56,942 bases of DNA from Oscillospiraceae bacterium (GTDB taxonomy: Bacteria > Bacillota > Clostridia > Oscillospirales > Acutalibacteraceae), in NCBI GenBank assembly GCA_902769255.1, contig CACXOM010000009.1, forward strand, positions 1-56,942, given 5' to 3'. Shown here one piece after another: positions 25,611 through 33,828 of the stretch; within the stretch, counting starts at the first letter, position 1, and every line of letters starts with the position of its first letter. The notes beneath the pieces were generated by a model. It was not told the DNA's origin, did not search any database, and saw only the letters and a list, made by a program, of their open reading frames with translations. A program made the position numbers and the translations under genes.

Positions 25611-26264
25611 ATGATTAAATTTTCACCATCTATTTTAACGGCTGATTTTGTGCATTTGGGCGATGCTATAAAAGAACTTGACGAAGCTAAAACTGATATG
25701 TTTCATCTTGATGTAATGGACGGTATTTTTGTGCCGAACATTTCAATCGGCATACCCGTTGTCGCTTCAATTCGCAAAGCGACTAACAAAATTCTTGATG
25801 TTCATTTGATGATTGACCGTCCTCATCGTTATATCAAACAATTTGCCGAAGCCGGTGCCGATATTATCGGATTTCACACCGAAGCCGGCTCCAATATTCA
25901 AGAAACAATTGATTTAATTCATTCTTTCGGCAAAAAAGCCTGTCTTACAATTAAGCCGAAAACTCCAGCAAGCGAAGTTTTCCCTTACCTTAAAAGTCTT
26001 GATATGGTGCTTGTTATGAGCGTTGAGCCGGGCTTTGGCGGTCAAAAATTTATGAGCGAAGTTTTGCCTAAAGTTACTGAAATTCGCAAAGAATGTGAAA
26101 GACTCGGCATTGATATGGACATTGAAATGGACGGTGGCGTAAACCTTGAAACCGCTCCGCTTTGTGTTAGTGCCGGCGCTAATGTGCTTGTAACCGGCAA
26201 TGTGCTTTTCTCTGCCGAAAACAAGGCTAAAAGACTTGGAGAACTTCGAGAAATTGTAAAATAA
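25611..26264 (+). CDS. rpe: Ribulose-phosphate 3-epimerase
   Basis: 217 residues and a full TIM barrel. Motifs: SPSILTADF at the N-terminus, HLDVMDGIFVPNISIG (metal-binding His/Asp), VHLMIDRPHRYI, MSVEPGFGGQKF, then DIEMDGGVNLETAP with the second catalytic Asp and the phosphate-binding GANVLVTGNVLF. It interconverts ribulose-5-P and xylulose-5-P in the non-oxidative pentose phosphate pathway. Second gene of a lipoprotein-rpe pair. It is not next to rsgA and prpC, its frequent neighbours in Firmicutes. Confidence 0.97.
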   Translation: MIKFSPSILTADFVHLGDAIKELDEAKTDMFHLDVMDGIFVPNISIGIPVVASIRKATNKILDVHLMIDRPHRYIKQFAEAGADIIGFHTEAGSNIQETIDLIHSFGKKACLTIKPKTPASEVFPYLKSLDMVLVMSVEPGFGGQKFMSEVLPKVTEIRKECERLGIDMDIEMDGGVNLETAPLCVSAGANVLVTGNVLFSAENKAKRLGELREIVK

Positions 26265-26267
26265 TTT

Positions 26268-26292
26268 AAGGCGGAATATTTCCGCCTTTTTA
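26268..26292. terminator. Bidirectional terminator of rpe and spoIIP
   Basis: A 9-bp GC-rich stem AAGGCGGAA / TTCCGCCTT with a TAT loop, then T5. It overlaps the last codon of the convergent spoIIP gene. Confidence 0.82.
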
Positions 26293-27351
26293 TGTATATT
26301 GTTTTAAAAATTTTGCTAAAACGGCGGAAAAAAGCTTAGCGGAATATTTGGCTTCTTTAAGTAAATTCGCCTGCGAGCCTACCTCTACCAAAACCGAATT
26401 TTCGCATAAATCTTGATTATATTTTTTCTCGGCAAAAAACAAAGGCCTTGCAAAATTTGGGTAGGTTTTTTCTAACTGTTGTTGAAGTTTAAGCGAAAAA
26501 CGCAGGTTTTTTCGCCAATTCGGGTACCCTGTTATGCTCCCTGTTTGACAACCGGAAATTAGCATAATTTGCCCTGCCTGCTTTTTATTTATCGACACAA
26601 CAGGGCGAATTTTGTCACCGTTTTCACAGTTAATCGCATCACGGTGAACATCTAAAACCACTTTAATTGACGGGTATTTTTTAAGATATTTTTTAATGGT
26701 TTCTCGTGAGCGGTCATATGAACCCTCGTAATCCGCCTTATCGTGAAGTGTAAGCGACTGCACAGTTTTAATACCCGATTTATTAAGATTTTTTGTAATA
26801 ACTTTGCCAACGGCAATCATATTTTTTGAAACATCGTTATCTCGCTCGCCCCAACTTTTAGGGTAAAATTTTACAAGCGAAGGAAAGAAACTTTCGGTTG
26901 CGTGAGTGTGAACAATTAAAACCTGCGGTTTTTTTGAATTAAGTTTAATTTTCAAATTCGGTTTGTGTTTAAACTCTTTTTCAAAGTCCACATTTTCCGC
27001 AGTTTTGTTTCTAATATAAACGCCCAAAAACGAGCAGTTTGCGCCCGATTTATCTATTGTTTCGCTAATTACCTTGCCTCCTGTTTCTTCGGCAAAAACT
27101 AATTTGGTTTTTTGTTGTTTTTCGCTCGTTTTTTCGCCCGATTTTTGAACGCTTTTTTGCGGTTTTGCCTTTTTAATTTCGACTTTTGAATAAGGAATTA
27201 CAAACGACACCGCAGGGGTCAAAAAAATTTTTGCTATAAATTTTACAGGGTAAGAAAAACTGTCGGCGTGAGCGACAACGCTTAAACAAACCAGCAAAAC
27301 AAAAACCGAAAACAAATATTTTTTAACTGATTTTGCAAATTTTCTTTTCAA
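26290..27351 (-). CDS. spoIIP: Stage II sporulation protein P
   Basis: 353 residues from a TTG at 27351 preceded by GAGGTGG (a GTG at 27360 lies inside that site). One N-terminal membrane anchor (about 12-30), a second hydrophobic segment (about 40-58), a Lys/Gln-rich linker, then the amidase/endopeptidase domain. Motifs: VLIVHTHATESF (about 143), VVLDVHRDAI and LVEVGSQAN, the Zn-dependent residues of SpoIIP. In the SpoIID-SpoIIM-SpoIIP complex it thins septal peptidoglycan so that engulfment can proceed. Its presence suggests the organism forms endospores or did so recently. Confidence 0.93.
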   Translation of the reverse strand: MKRKFAKSVKKYLFSVFVLLVCLSVVAHADSFSYPVKFIAKIFLTPAVSFVIPYSKVEIKKAKPQKSVQKSGEKTSEKQQKTKLVFAEETGGKVISETIDKSGANCSFLGVYIRNKTAENVDFEKEFKHKPNLKIKLNSKKPQVLIVHTHATESFFPSLVKFYPKSWGERDNDVSKNMIAVGKVITKNLNKSGIKTVQSLTLHDKADYEGSYDRSRETIKKYLKKYPSIKVVLDVHRDAINCENGDKIRPVVSINKKQAGQIMLISGCQTGSITGYPNWRKNLRFSLKLQQQLEKTYPNFARPLFFAEKKYNQDLCENSVLVEVGSQANLLKEAKYSAKLFSAVLAKFLKQYT

Positions 27352-27398
27352 TTTGTCCACCTCATTTTTAAATATATGAAAGATAAGGAGAATTTATT

Positions 27399-28259
27399 TT
27401 GAATATTGATAAAGATTTAATGAAAAATTTCCAAAAACGAGATGAAAACGCAAACAAAGGCGATTTTGGCAGAGCGCTTTTAATTTGTGGCAGTTACTCA
27501 ATGCTCGGTGCAGCGATAATTGCCGGTAAAGCCTGCATTTTAAGCGGAGTCGGCATTTGCGATATTGCAATGCAAAAAGAAATTTACACCGCTGTGTCTT
27601 TAAGCGTTCTCGAGGCGGTTTGCACTCCGCTTTCAAAAGATTTTTCAAAAGACGACAAAAAGCTTCTTTTGCAAAAAATTAAAAAAGCAACCAGCATTTT
27701 AATAGGTTGCGGAATGGGCAAAACTGATTACACCCGTAAAATTTTGGCTTTCTGCTTGGAACACGCAAGCGTTCCTGTAATAATTGATGCTGATGCAATT
27801 AATGTTTTGGCGGAAGATTTATCGTTGTTAGACCTTAAAAAAAGTGAAGTAATAATCACTCCGCACCCTGCTGAAATGGGCAGGTTAATCGGCAAAAACG
27901 CAAGCCAAGTAAACTGTGAGCGTGTACTTGTTGCAACCGAATTTTCCAAAAAATACGGCGTTATAACGCTTTTAAAAGGGCATAATACTGTAATAAGCGA
28001 CACGCAAGGCGAATATTTTATTAATAAAACAGGCAATTCTGGAATGGCAACAGGTGGCTCGGGCGATATGCTTTCGGGAATAATTGCGGCATTTTGTGCA
28101 GGCGGTATGGCGCCGTTTGAAAGTGCCAAAACAGCGGCATCGGTTCACGGGCTTTCGGGCGATATTTGCGCAAAAGAATATTCAAAAATTTCCACTAATC
28201 CCTCGCTTATGTTAAAAGAATTGCCAAAAGTTTTTTTAGAAATTGAAAAAAATCTTTAA
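27399..28259 (+). CDS. nnrD: ADP-dependent NAD(P)H-hydrate dehydratase
   Basis: 286 residues, a ribokinase-like YjeF C-terminal domain only. Motifs: GRALLICGSYSMLGAAI, the central VIIDADAINVL, ITPHPAEMGRL and the nucleotide-site NSGMATGGSGDMLSGII. It repairs damaged NAD(P)H (the S-hydrate) using ADP. In many bacteria it is fused to the NnrE epimerase; here the epimerase is absent and must be elsewhere. TTG start with AAGGAG nine bases upstream. It is followed by a lipoprotein gene whose SD begins 5 bases after this stop. Confidence 0.94.
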   Translation: MNIDKDLMKNFQKRDENANKGDFGRALLICGSYSMLGAAIIAGKACILSGVGICDIAMQKEIYTAVSLSVLEAVCTPLSKDFSKDDKKLLLQKIKKATSILIGCGMGKTDYTRKILAFCLEHASVPVIIDADAINVLAEDLSLLDLKKSEVIITPHPAEMGRLIGKNASQVNCERVLVATEFSKKYGVITLLKGHNTVISDTQGEYFINKTGNSGMATGGSGDMLSGIIAAFCAGGMAPFESAKTAASVHGLSGDICAKEYSKISTNPSLMLKELPKVFLEIEKNL

Positions 28260-28277
28260 TTTTTAGGAGGCTTTAAT

Positions 28278-28760
28278 ATTAAGCGTTTTGTTTTAATAAT
28301 TTTTTTAGGAATTTTTATTTTAACAGGTTGCGCAACAAAAAAAGAAGTTAAAGCAAAAACAGTTTTTGAAAAAAGTTTCACCCTGCAATATAACACTTTG
28401 CAAATTAAAGGCGATTTAAAAACCGCTTCAAACGGTGAAATTTCGTTAAAAATAAAAAAGCCCGACAATTTAGCGGGACTTAAAATTAAAACAAAAAATA
28501 AAAAAGTTATAGTTAATTTTAAAGGAATAAAAACCTCGCTTTGTGAAGAAAAAATACCGAACAGCGCCTTTTTTACGCTTATCAAGCGTGTTTTTTGCAA
28601 CATTATTCGCTCAAATTCACTTGAATATAAAGAAATAAAAAACGGCTATAAATCAGTTCAAAAAACCGATTTCGGCGAAGTTGAAATTACTTTAAACAGC
28701 AATTTTGAAATTAAAAGAATAGAAATTAAAAAACAAGGGTTTTTATTAATTTTCAACTAA
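28278..28760 (+). CDS. Small lipoprotein with an apparent ATT start codon
   Basis: No ATG, GTG or TTG is available at the front of this ORF. A perfect AGGAGG (28265-28270) is followed after 7 bases by ATT AAG CGT, opening a 160-residue frame. It begins (M)KRFVLIIFLGIFILTGCAT, a complete lipoprotein signal with lipobox LTGC (Cys about 18). The mature domain is Lys-rich and beta-strand-like (LKTASNGEISLKIKKP, IKRIEIKKQG), reminiscent of LolA/outer-sheet folds of small Firmicute lipoproteins; family not identified. The upstream nnrD stop is in the same frame, 18 bases before. ATT is either a genuine rare start or a mutated or miscalled ATG. Confidence 0.75.
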   Translation: MKRFVLIIFLGIFILTGCATKKEVKAKTVFEKSFTLQYNTLQIKGDLKTASNGEISLKIKKPDNLAGLKIKTKNKKVIVNFKGIKTSLCEEKIPNSAFFTLIKRVFCNIIRSNSLEYKEIKNGYKSVQKTDFGEVEITLNSNFEIKRIEIKKQGFLLIFN

Positions 28761-28793
28761 AAAAGCGTCTATGATAATCTCATAGACGCTTTT
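28761..28793. terminator. Bidirectional terminator
   Basis: Perfect 14-bp stem AAAAGCGTCTATGA / TCATAGACGCTTTT (28761-28774, 28780-28793) between the small lipoprotein gene and the convergent ftsH. Confidence 0.9.
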
Positions 28794-28797
28794 AATT

Positions 28798-30621
28798 TTA
28801 GTTTTCGCTTTGCATAATTTCTTTAAACTCTTCGCCGTCAATTTTTTCTTTTTCAAAAAGTCTTCTTGCAACAGCGTGAAGTTTATCAATATTAGTTGAA
28901 AGAATTTCTTCGCCTTTTTTATAAGCCTCATCAATAATTTTCTTAATCTCGATATCAATTTTTGAAGCAACAACCTGCGAAACATTATCAATATGACCGT
29001 AGTCACGACCCAAGAACACTTCGTCATTAGCGTTGCCGTAAAGAATTGGGCCGAGTTCATCGCTCATACCATATTTAACAACCATATCTCTTGCAATTTT
29101 AGTCGCTCTTTCAATGTCGTTTGAAGCGCCTGTTGTAAAGTTGTCGCCGTTGTGAAGTTTTTCGGCAATTCTACCGCCGAGCAACATTACAATTTCTTCT
29201 TTCATTTCATCACGATACTTCGAGAACCTGTCTTTTTCAGGTAACGAAATTGTCATACCGAGCGCTCTGCCGCGCGGAACGATTGTAATATGATGAATAT
29301 CGTCTTGAGTCGGCAAAAAGTAACCTGTAATTGCGTGGCCTGCCTCGTGATAAGCGGTGTTGATTTTCTCGTCATCGCTCATTACCCAGCTTTTCTTTTC
29401 AGTACCTGCAATTACTTTGATTGTAGCCTGCTCAATATCTTCTTCGCAAATTGCCTTTCTGTTTTTCCTTGCGGCTAACAAAGCAGATTCGTTCAAAAGA
29501 TTTTCAATATCAGCACCGGTAAAACCTGCGGTTGATTTAGCAATTGTTTTAAGGTCAACATCAGGAGCGAGAGGCTTACCTCTTGCGTGAACTTTTAAAA
29601 TTTCTTCTCTGCCCTTAACATCAGGGTAGTTTACAGTTACCTGTCGGTCAAATCTGCCCGGTCTAAGCAACGCTTTATCAAGAATATCAGGGCGGTTTGT
29701 AGCGGCAATAATTATAATGCCCTCGTTTGCGCCGAAACCGTCCATTTCAACTAACAATTGGTTAAGAGTTTGCTCTCTCTCATCGTGACCGCCGCCAAGG
29801 CCTGCGCCACGCTGACGACCTACTGCGTCAATCTCATCAATAAACACAATTGCAGGCGAATTTTTCTTTGCGGTTTCAAACAAATCACGCACTCGTGATG
29901 CACCGACACCTACAAACATTTCAACGAAATCAGAACCCGAAATTGAATAAAAAGGAACGCCTGCTTCGCCGGCAACTGCTTTTGCGAGCAAAGTTTTACC
30001 TGTGCCCGGAGGGCCTACAAGCAAAACGCCTTTCGGAATTCTTGCGCCGAGTTCGTTATATTTTTTCGGGTCTTTTAAAAACTCAACAATTTCTTTAAGC
30101 TCTTCTTTTTCTTCATCAGCGCCGGCAACATCAGAAAACAAAGTTTTCTTTTTCTCATCGGCAGAGTTTTTGAATTTCGCCTTGCCAAAAGAAAGAGTTT
30201 TGTCGTTGCCGAGTCCGCCCATTCTTTTCGACATATAAATCCAAAAACCGACAAACAAAAGCACCAACAAAGCCGTAGGCAAAAGATTTAAAATCCAATT
30301 AGCCTCGCCGCCTGCCTCAATATCATAAGCGGTTGAAATGCCGTATTTGTCTTGAATTTTTTCAAAATCGCTTACAAATAACTGCGAGTCAGGCACTTTA
30401 TAAGAAATAACCTTATCGTCGCCAACCAACTTATATTTAAGTTCTCTCGATGAAAGGTTTAACTCAAAAGCCGCGACTTTATCTTGTTTTAACAAATTTA
30501 ATAATTCAGAATATTTAACATCGGTTGATGTTAAGTTTTTGCCCCACATTGATACAAAGAATATAATTACTATCAGCGGAATAGCAATATACATCAACAC
30601 ATTTTTTATGTTTTTATTAAT
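28798..30621 (-). CDS. ftsH: ATP-dependent zinc metalloprotease FtsH
   Basis: About 607 residues. Two membrane segments flank an extracytoplasmic domain (about 10-30 and 115-135). The AAA+ domain has Walker A GPPGTGKT, Walker [12 protein letters not shown], the SRH with [20 protein letters not shown], and the Zn site HEAGH. It degrades misassembled membrane proteins and short-lived regulators. Start: the first standard codon is GTG 30600, but no ribosome site fits it. GGGAGG at 30636-30631 points to ATT at 30621 (9 bases) or ATC at 30624 (6 bases), giving [16 protein letters not shown], a normal FtsH N-terminus. The ATT overlaps the tilS stop by one base (ATTAA). Confidence 0.93.
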   Translation of the reverse strand: MNKNIKNVLMYIAIPLIVIIFFVSMWGKNLTSTDVKYSELLNLLKQDKVAAFELNLSSRELKYKLVGDDKVISYKVPDSQLFVSDFEKIQDKYGISTAYDIEAGGEANWILNLLPTALLVLLFVGFWIYMSKRMGGLGNDKTLSFGKAKFKNSADEKKKTLFSDVAGADEEKEELKEIVEFLKDPKKYNELGARIPKGVLLVGPPGTGKTLLAKAVAGEAGVPFYSISGSDFVEMFVGVGASRVRDLFETAKKNSPAIVFIDEIDAVGRQRGAGLGGGHDEREQTLNQLLVEMDGFGANEGIIIIAATNRPDILDKALLRPGRFDRQVTVNYPDVKGREEILKVHARGKPLAPDVDLKTIAKSTAGFTGADIENLLNESALLAARKNRKAICEEDIEQATIKVIAGTEKKSWVMSDDEKINTAYHEAGHAITGYFLPTQDDIHHITIVPRGRALGMTISLPEKDRFSKYRDEMKEEIVMLLGGRIAEKLHNGDNFTTGASNDIERATKIARDMVVKYGMSDELGPILYGNANDEVFLGRDYGHIDNVSQVVASKIDIEIKKIIDEAYKKGEEILSTNIDKLHAVARRLFEKEKIDGEEFKEIMQSEN

Positions 30622-31945
30622 GATAATCAGCCTCCCTATTTATCTTTAAAAACATTTTTGTTTGTTTATTCGGTAAAAATTTTTCAGCAACACCGATATT
30701 TTCAGCCCAGACAATTTCGCCCTCGCACTCTAAAACCGCAAGTTTAAAGCGGTTTTCAGGCGCAATTTTTAACTCGTTGTAAATTGCCTTAATTTCTTTT
30801 TTCGGTCGGCGTTTTAGTTTTATTGTATCGCCTGCACGCCGATTTCGCAATATTAGGCTATGACAAATTTTATCACAATCTATTGCGTTATTTAAAAACA
30901 AATTGTAAACATTTTTATTATTTTTTAAGTCTTTTAAAGATTTTTTCTCGAATTTGTAAAAATTATAAGGCGTTTTTACCTCATTTTTTACCGTTTTACA
31001 AAATTCTTCTTCAATTTCCTTTTTCTGCTTTTCTACAACTAACTCGTTGTTTTTAACAAAAAAGGAATACCCTTTTGGTAATGATATTTTAACACCTGAT
31101 TTTAGCGCTTCAAAACATTTTTCAAGGTGAAATTTATCAGGGGTAAACCCTGTTTTTTTATTTATAAAAAACTTTAAATATTCATATATTTGTGCTTTTT
31201 CATTTTTTAAAAGTTTTTCTGCCGAAACATTCTCATTATAAAGTTTTTCAGAAAAATCATTAAAATATTCAGCGTAAATTTCGCTTGTTTCTTTAAGTCG
31301 CAAAACCGACTGCAAAAACATAGGGTTAATATCTTTTAAAGTCGGAACTACCAAATGCCTTATCTTATTTCTCGAATATTCGTTTTCAAGGTTGGTAGAA
31401 TCTGTTACAAATTTTTGATTTTTTTGTTTTAAAAAATCTTCAATTTTTTCTCTCGGTGTTTCAATTAACGGACGAATAATATTGCCTCTTATTGCGGGAA
31501 TTGAGCAAAGCCCCTTTAACCCCGTTCCTCTTACAATGTTAAAAATCAGCGTTTCTGCGACATCGTCTAAATTGTGAGCGGTTGCTATTTTACCGCCTTG
31601 TGATACTTTTTCAAAAACTTCATAACGCTTTTGCCTTGCAAACTCTTCAACGCCTTTTTTCGCATTTTTTGCAAGCGAAACAACATCAATTTCAAAAGTT
31701 TTTATAGGAATTTTTTGCTCTTTGCAAAATTCAACGCAAAAATTCATATCAAAATAAGCTTCTTCGCCACGAATTAAATGGTTAATGTGAACCGCTTGAA
31801 GTTCAAGCGCAAATTCCCCTTTAACTTCATTTAAAAGCAAAGCAAGGCAGACAGAATCGGCACCTCCTGAAAGACCAATTGTAATTCTGTCGCCTTTTTG
31901 AATAAGATTATATTTTGAAACAGTTTGTTTAAATAAATCAATCAT
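30617..31945 (-). CDS. tilS: tRNA(Ile)-lysidine synthase
   Basis: 442 residues from ATG 31945, which overlaps the dnaB end by 8 bases (longer in-frame starts lie inside dnaB). The N-terminal PP-loop ATPase has SGGADS (about 26-31), AHNLDDVAET and the RNIIRPLIETPR segment. The C-terminal domain ends KQTKMFLKI. It converts C34 of the CAU-anticodon tRNA-Ile to lysidine, an essential step for AUA decoding. It often lies next to ftsH (and hpt) in Firmicutes; hpt is absent here. Confidence 0.95.
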   Translation of the reverse strand: MIDLFKQTVSKYNLIQKGDRITIGLSGGADSVCLALLLNEVKGEFALELQAVHINHLIRGEEAYFDMNFCVEFCKEQKIPIKTFEIDVVSLAKNAKKGVEEFARQKRYEVFEKVSQGGKIATAHNLDDVAETLIFNIVRGTGLKGLCSIPAIRGNIIRPLIETPREKIEDFLKQKNQKFVTDSTNLENEYSRNKIRHLVVPTLKDINPMFLQSVLRLKETSEIYAEYFNDFSEKLYNENVSAEKLLKNEKAQIYEYLKFFINKKTGFTPDKFHLEKCFEALKSGVKISLPKGYSFFVKNNELVVEKQKKEIEEEFCKTVKNEVKTPYNFYKFEKKSLKDLKNNKNVYNLFLNNAIDCDKICHSLILRNRRAGDTIKLKRRPKKEIKAIYNELKIAPENRFKLAVLECEGEIVWAENIGVAEKFLPNKQTKMFLKINREADYH

Positions 31946-33320
31946 TGTCTTCGTAAGAATAATCAGGTGTGGTAAACCTTGTATATTCAGGCTCAAAGTG
32001 AAGTTTCGCCGTTCCTACCTCGCCGTGACGGTTTTTAGCAACAATACATTCAGCGGCGTTTTCGTTAATTTCTTCGGGATTTTTCGATTCCGCCTGATAA
32101 TAAATATCACGATAAATGAACAATACAATATCAGCGTCTTGCTCGATTGAACCCGAATCTCTAAGGTCGGCAAGTTGCGGTTTATGCGATTTTCCTCTCG
32201 CCTCGGTTGTACGAGCCAACTGCGAACAGCAAATAACCGGAACATTGAGCTCTTTCGCCATAATTTTAAGGTTTCTTGTAATTTCAGAAATTTCCTGCAC
32301 TCTGTTGTCAATATGTCTTGCCGAGTGCATAAGACCCAAATAGTCGATAACAACTAAATCCGGCTTTGGTTGCAAACGGCGAAGTCTTGCTTTAATTTCG
32401 GGAACGGTTATATTTGAAGTGTCGTCAATAAAAATGTTCGCCTCGGACAAAACACCGCTTGCTTGCGCAAGTCTTGACCACTCGTTTTCATCGAGTTCAC
32501 CTGTTCTGAATTTGTTTGCGCCGATTGCAGATTCCGAAGCGATAAGCCTTTCGGTAATTTGCTCTCTTGTCATTTCAAGCGAGAAAAATGCAACGCATTT
32601 TTTAGATTGCACCGCAACATTTCTTGTAAAGTTAAGCGCAAGCGAAGTTTTACCCATACCAGGTCGAGCACCCAAAATAATAAGGTCAGACTTATGAAAT
32701 CCTGTTGTAAATTTATCAATAGCGGAAATTCCGCTCGGAGTTCCCAAAAACTCCTGTTTATATTCTTCTTTTGTAAGTTTATCAAGTTTAACAAGCGTTT
32801 CGGTAGTAATTACATTTTTAATATGAACAAGTCCGCCTGCATCTTTATTTTGGCGAATTTCATAAATAGTCTGCTCCGCACCTTCAAGCAAAATATCAGC
32901 GTTAATATCAGGCGCAGAAGCATCGTTAATTATTTTTCGAGCCGCTAAAATAAGCGAGCGAATATAATGCTTTTCTTTAATGATTTTTGCATAAGAAGAA
33001 GCGTTTGCGCTGGTAGGCACAATTTGCGCCAACTGCAACAAATAGGCTTTTCCGCCTGCATCATCAAAAACATTATCTTTTTTAAGTTCTTCCAAAATTG
33101 TAATGGCATCAATTTTTTTAGACAAAGCGTCCATAGCCCAAACAGCGTTTGCAATCGCCTTGTGCTGCGGAAGATAAAAATAATCGGGCTTAATTAACTC
33201 GGCGACTGCCGAAATAACCTCGGGGTCAATTAAAATTGCGCCCAAAACCGCCTGCTCCGCTTCGAGCGAAAACGGCAACACCTGCGACTCATCGCTCAAA
33301 AGTTCAATGTTTTCAGCCAT
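31938..33320 (-). CDS. dnaB: Replicative DNA helicase DnaB
   Basis: 460 residues: an N-terminal DnaG-interaction domain (LPFSLEAEQAVLGAILID), a linker, then the RecA-like hexameric helicase domain with Walker A GARPGMGKTSLAL (about 216), FFSLEM, Walker B LVVIDYLGLM and RDSGSIEQDADIV. It unwinds DNA at the replication fork (called DnaC in Bacillus). GAGGTAG ribosome site. The rplI-dnaB order is conserved in Firmicutes. No intein is visible in the Walker A region. Confidence 0.97.
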   Translation of the reverse strand: MAENIELLSDESQVLPFSLEAEQAVLGAILIDPEVISAVAELIKPDYFYLPQHKAIANAVWAMDALSKKIDAITILEELKKDNVFDDAGGKAYLLQLAQIVPTSANASSYAKIIKEKHYIRSLILAARKIINDASAPDINADILLEGAEQTIYEIRQNKDAGGLVHIKNVITTETLVKLDKLTKEEYKQEFLGTPSGISAIDKFTTGFHKSDLIILGARPGMGKTSLALNFTRNVAVQSKKCVAFFSLEMTREQITERLIASESAIGANKFRTGELDENEWSRLAQASGVLSEANIFIDDTSNITVPEIKARLRRLQPKPDLVVIDYLGLMHSARHIDNRVQEISEITRNLKIMAKELNVPVICCSQLARTTEARGKSHKPQLADLRDSGSIEQDADIVLFIYRDIYYQAESKNPEEINENAAECIVAKNRHGEVGTAKLHFEPEYTRFTTPDYSYEDND

Positions 33321-33363
33321 TTATACTACCTCAATTCCAATTTAACTTCTTTAAAAAAACGCT

Positions 33364-33807
33364 TTATTGCGAAACAATTTCGGCGTTCATTTTCGCAATA
33401 ACGCCCTGATAAAGTTTTACTTCAAAAGAGTAAACGCCGGTGTTTTTCATATCAGGAGCGGTAATTTTTCTTTTATCAACCGAAATGTTAAATTCTTCTT
33501 GCAATTTTGTTGCAAGTTCTTTACCTGTAACTGCGCCAAAAAGTTTACCGTTTTCACCGCATTTTGCAGTTATTTTAATTGTTTTTCCTTCAATTCTTTT
33601 TTTATTGTTTTCAGCGGCAGCCTTTTCTTCGGCTTTATGATGAGCGGCTGCTTGTGTTTTGCTGTTTAACTCGCTCATTGCCTGATTTGTTGCCTCAACC
33701 GCCATTTTTTTCGGTAATAACACATTTCTTGCATATGCATCAGGCGCATTTTTAACATCGCCTTTTTTGCCCATTCCTTTAACATCTTGCAATAAAATAA
33801 CTTTCAT
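33364..33807 (-). CDS. rplI: 50S ribosomal protein L9
   Basis: 147 residues of usual length. The N-terminal rRNA-binding domain has [18 protein letters not shown] and [13 protein letters not shown] long connecting helix is rich in Lys/Ala/Glu, and the C-terminal domain begins [12 protein letters not shown]. It binds 23S rRNA near the L1 stalk base and helps frame maintenance. Sits between gdpP and dnaB as in many Firmicutes. Strong GAGGAAAAGG site. Confidence 0.96.
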   Translation of the reverse strand: MKVILLQDVKGMGKKGDVKNAPDAYARNVLLPKKMAVEATNQAMSELNSKTQAAAHHKAEEKAAAENNKKRIEGKTIKITAKCGENGKLFGAVTGKELATKLQEEFNISVDKRKITAPDMKNTGVYSFEVKLYQGVIAKMNAEIVSQ

Positions 33808-33828
33808 TTCCTTTTCCTCACTTTATCG

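Noticed and set aside
28256-28603. A 115-residue minus-strand ORF starting with a hydrophobic segment
   Set aside because: It is antisense to the ATT-started lipoprotein gene, which has AGGAGG, a full lipobox signal and a terminator; the minus frame has none of these.
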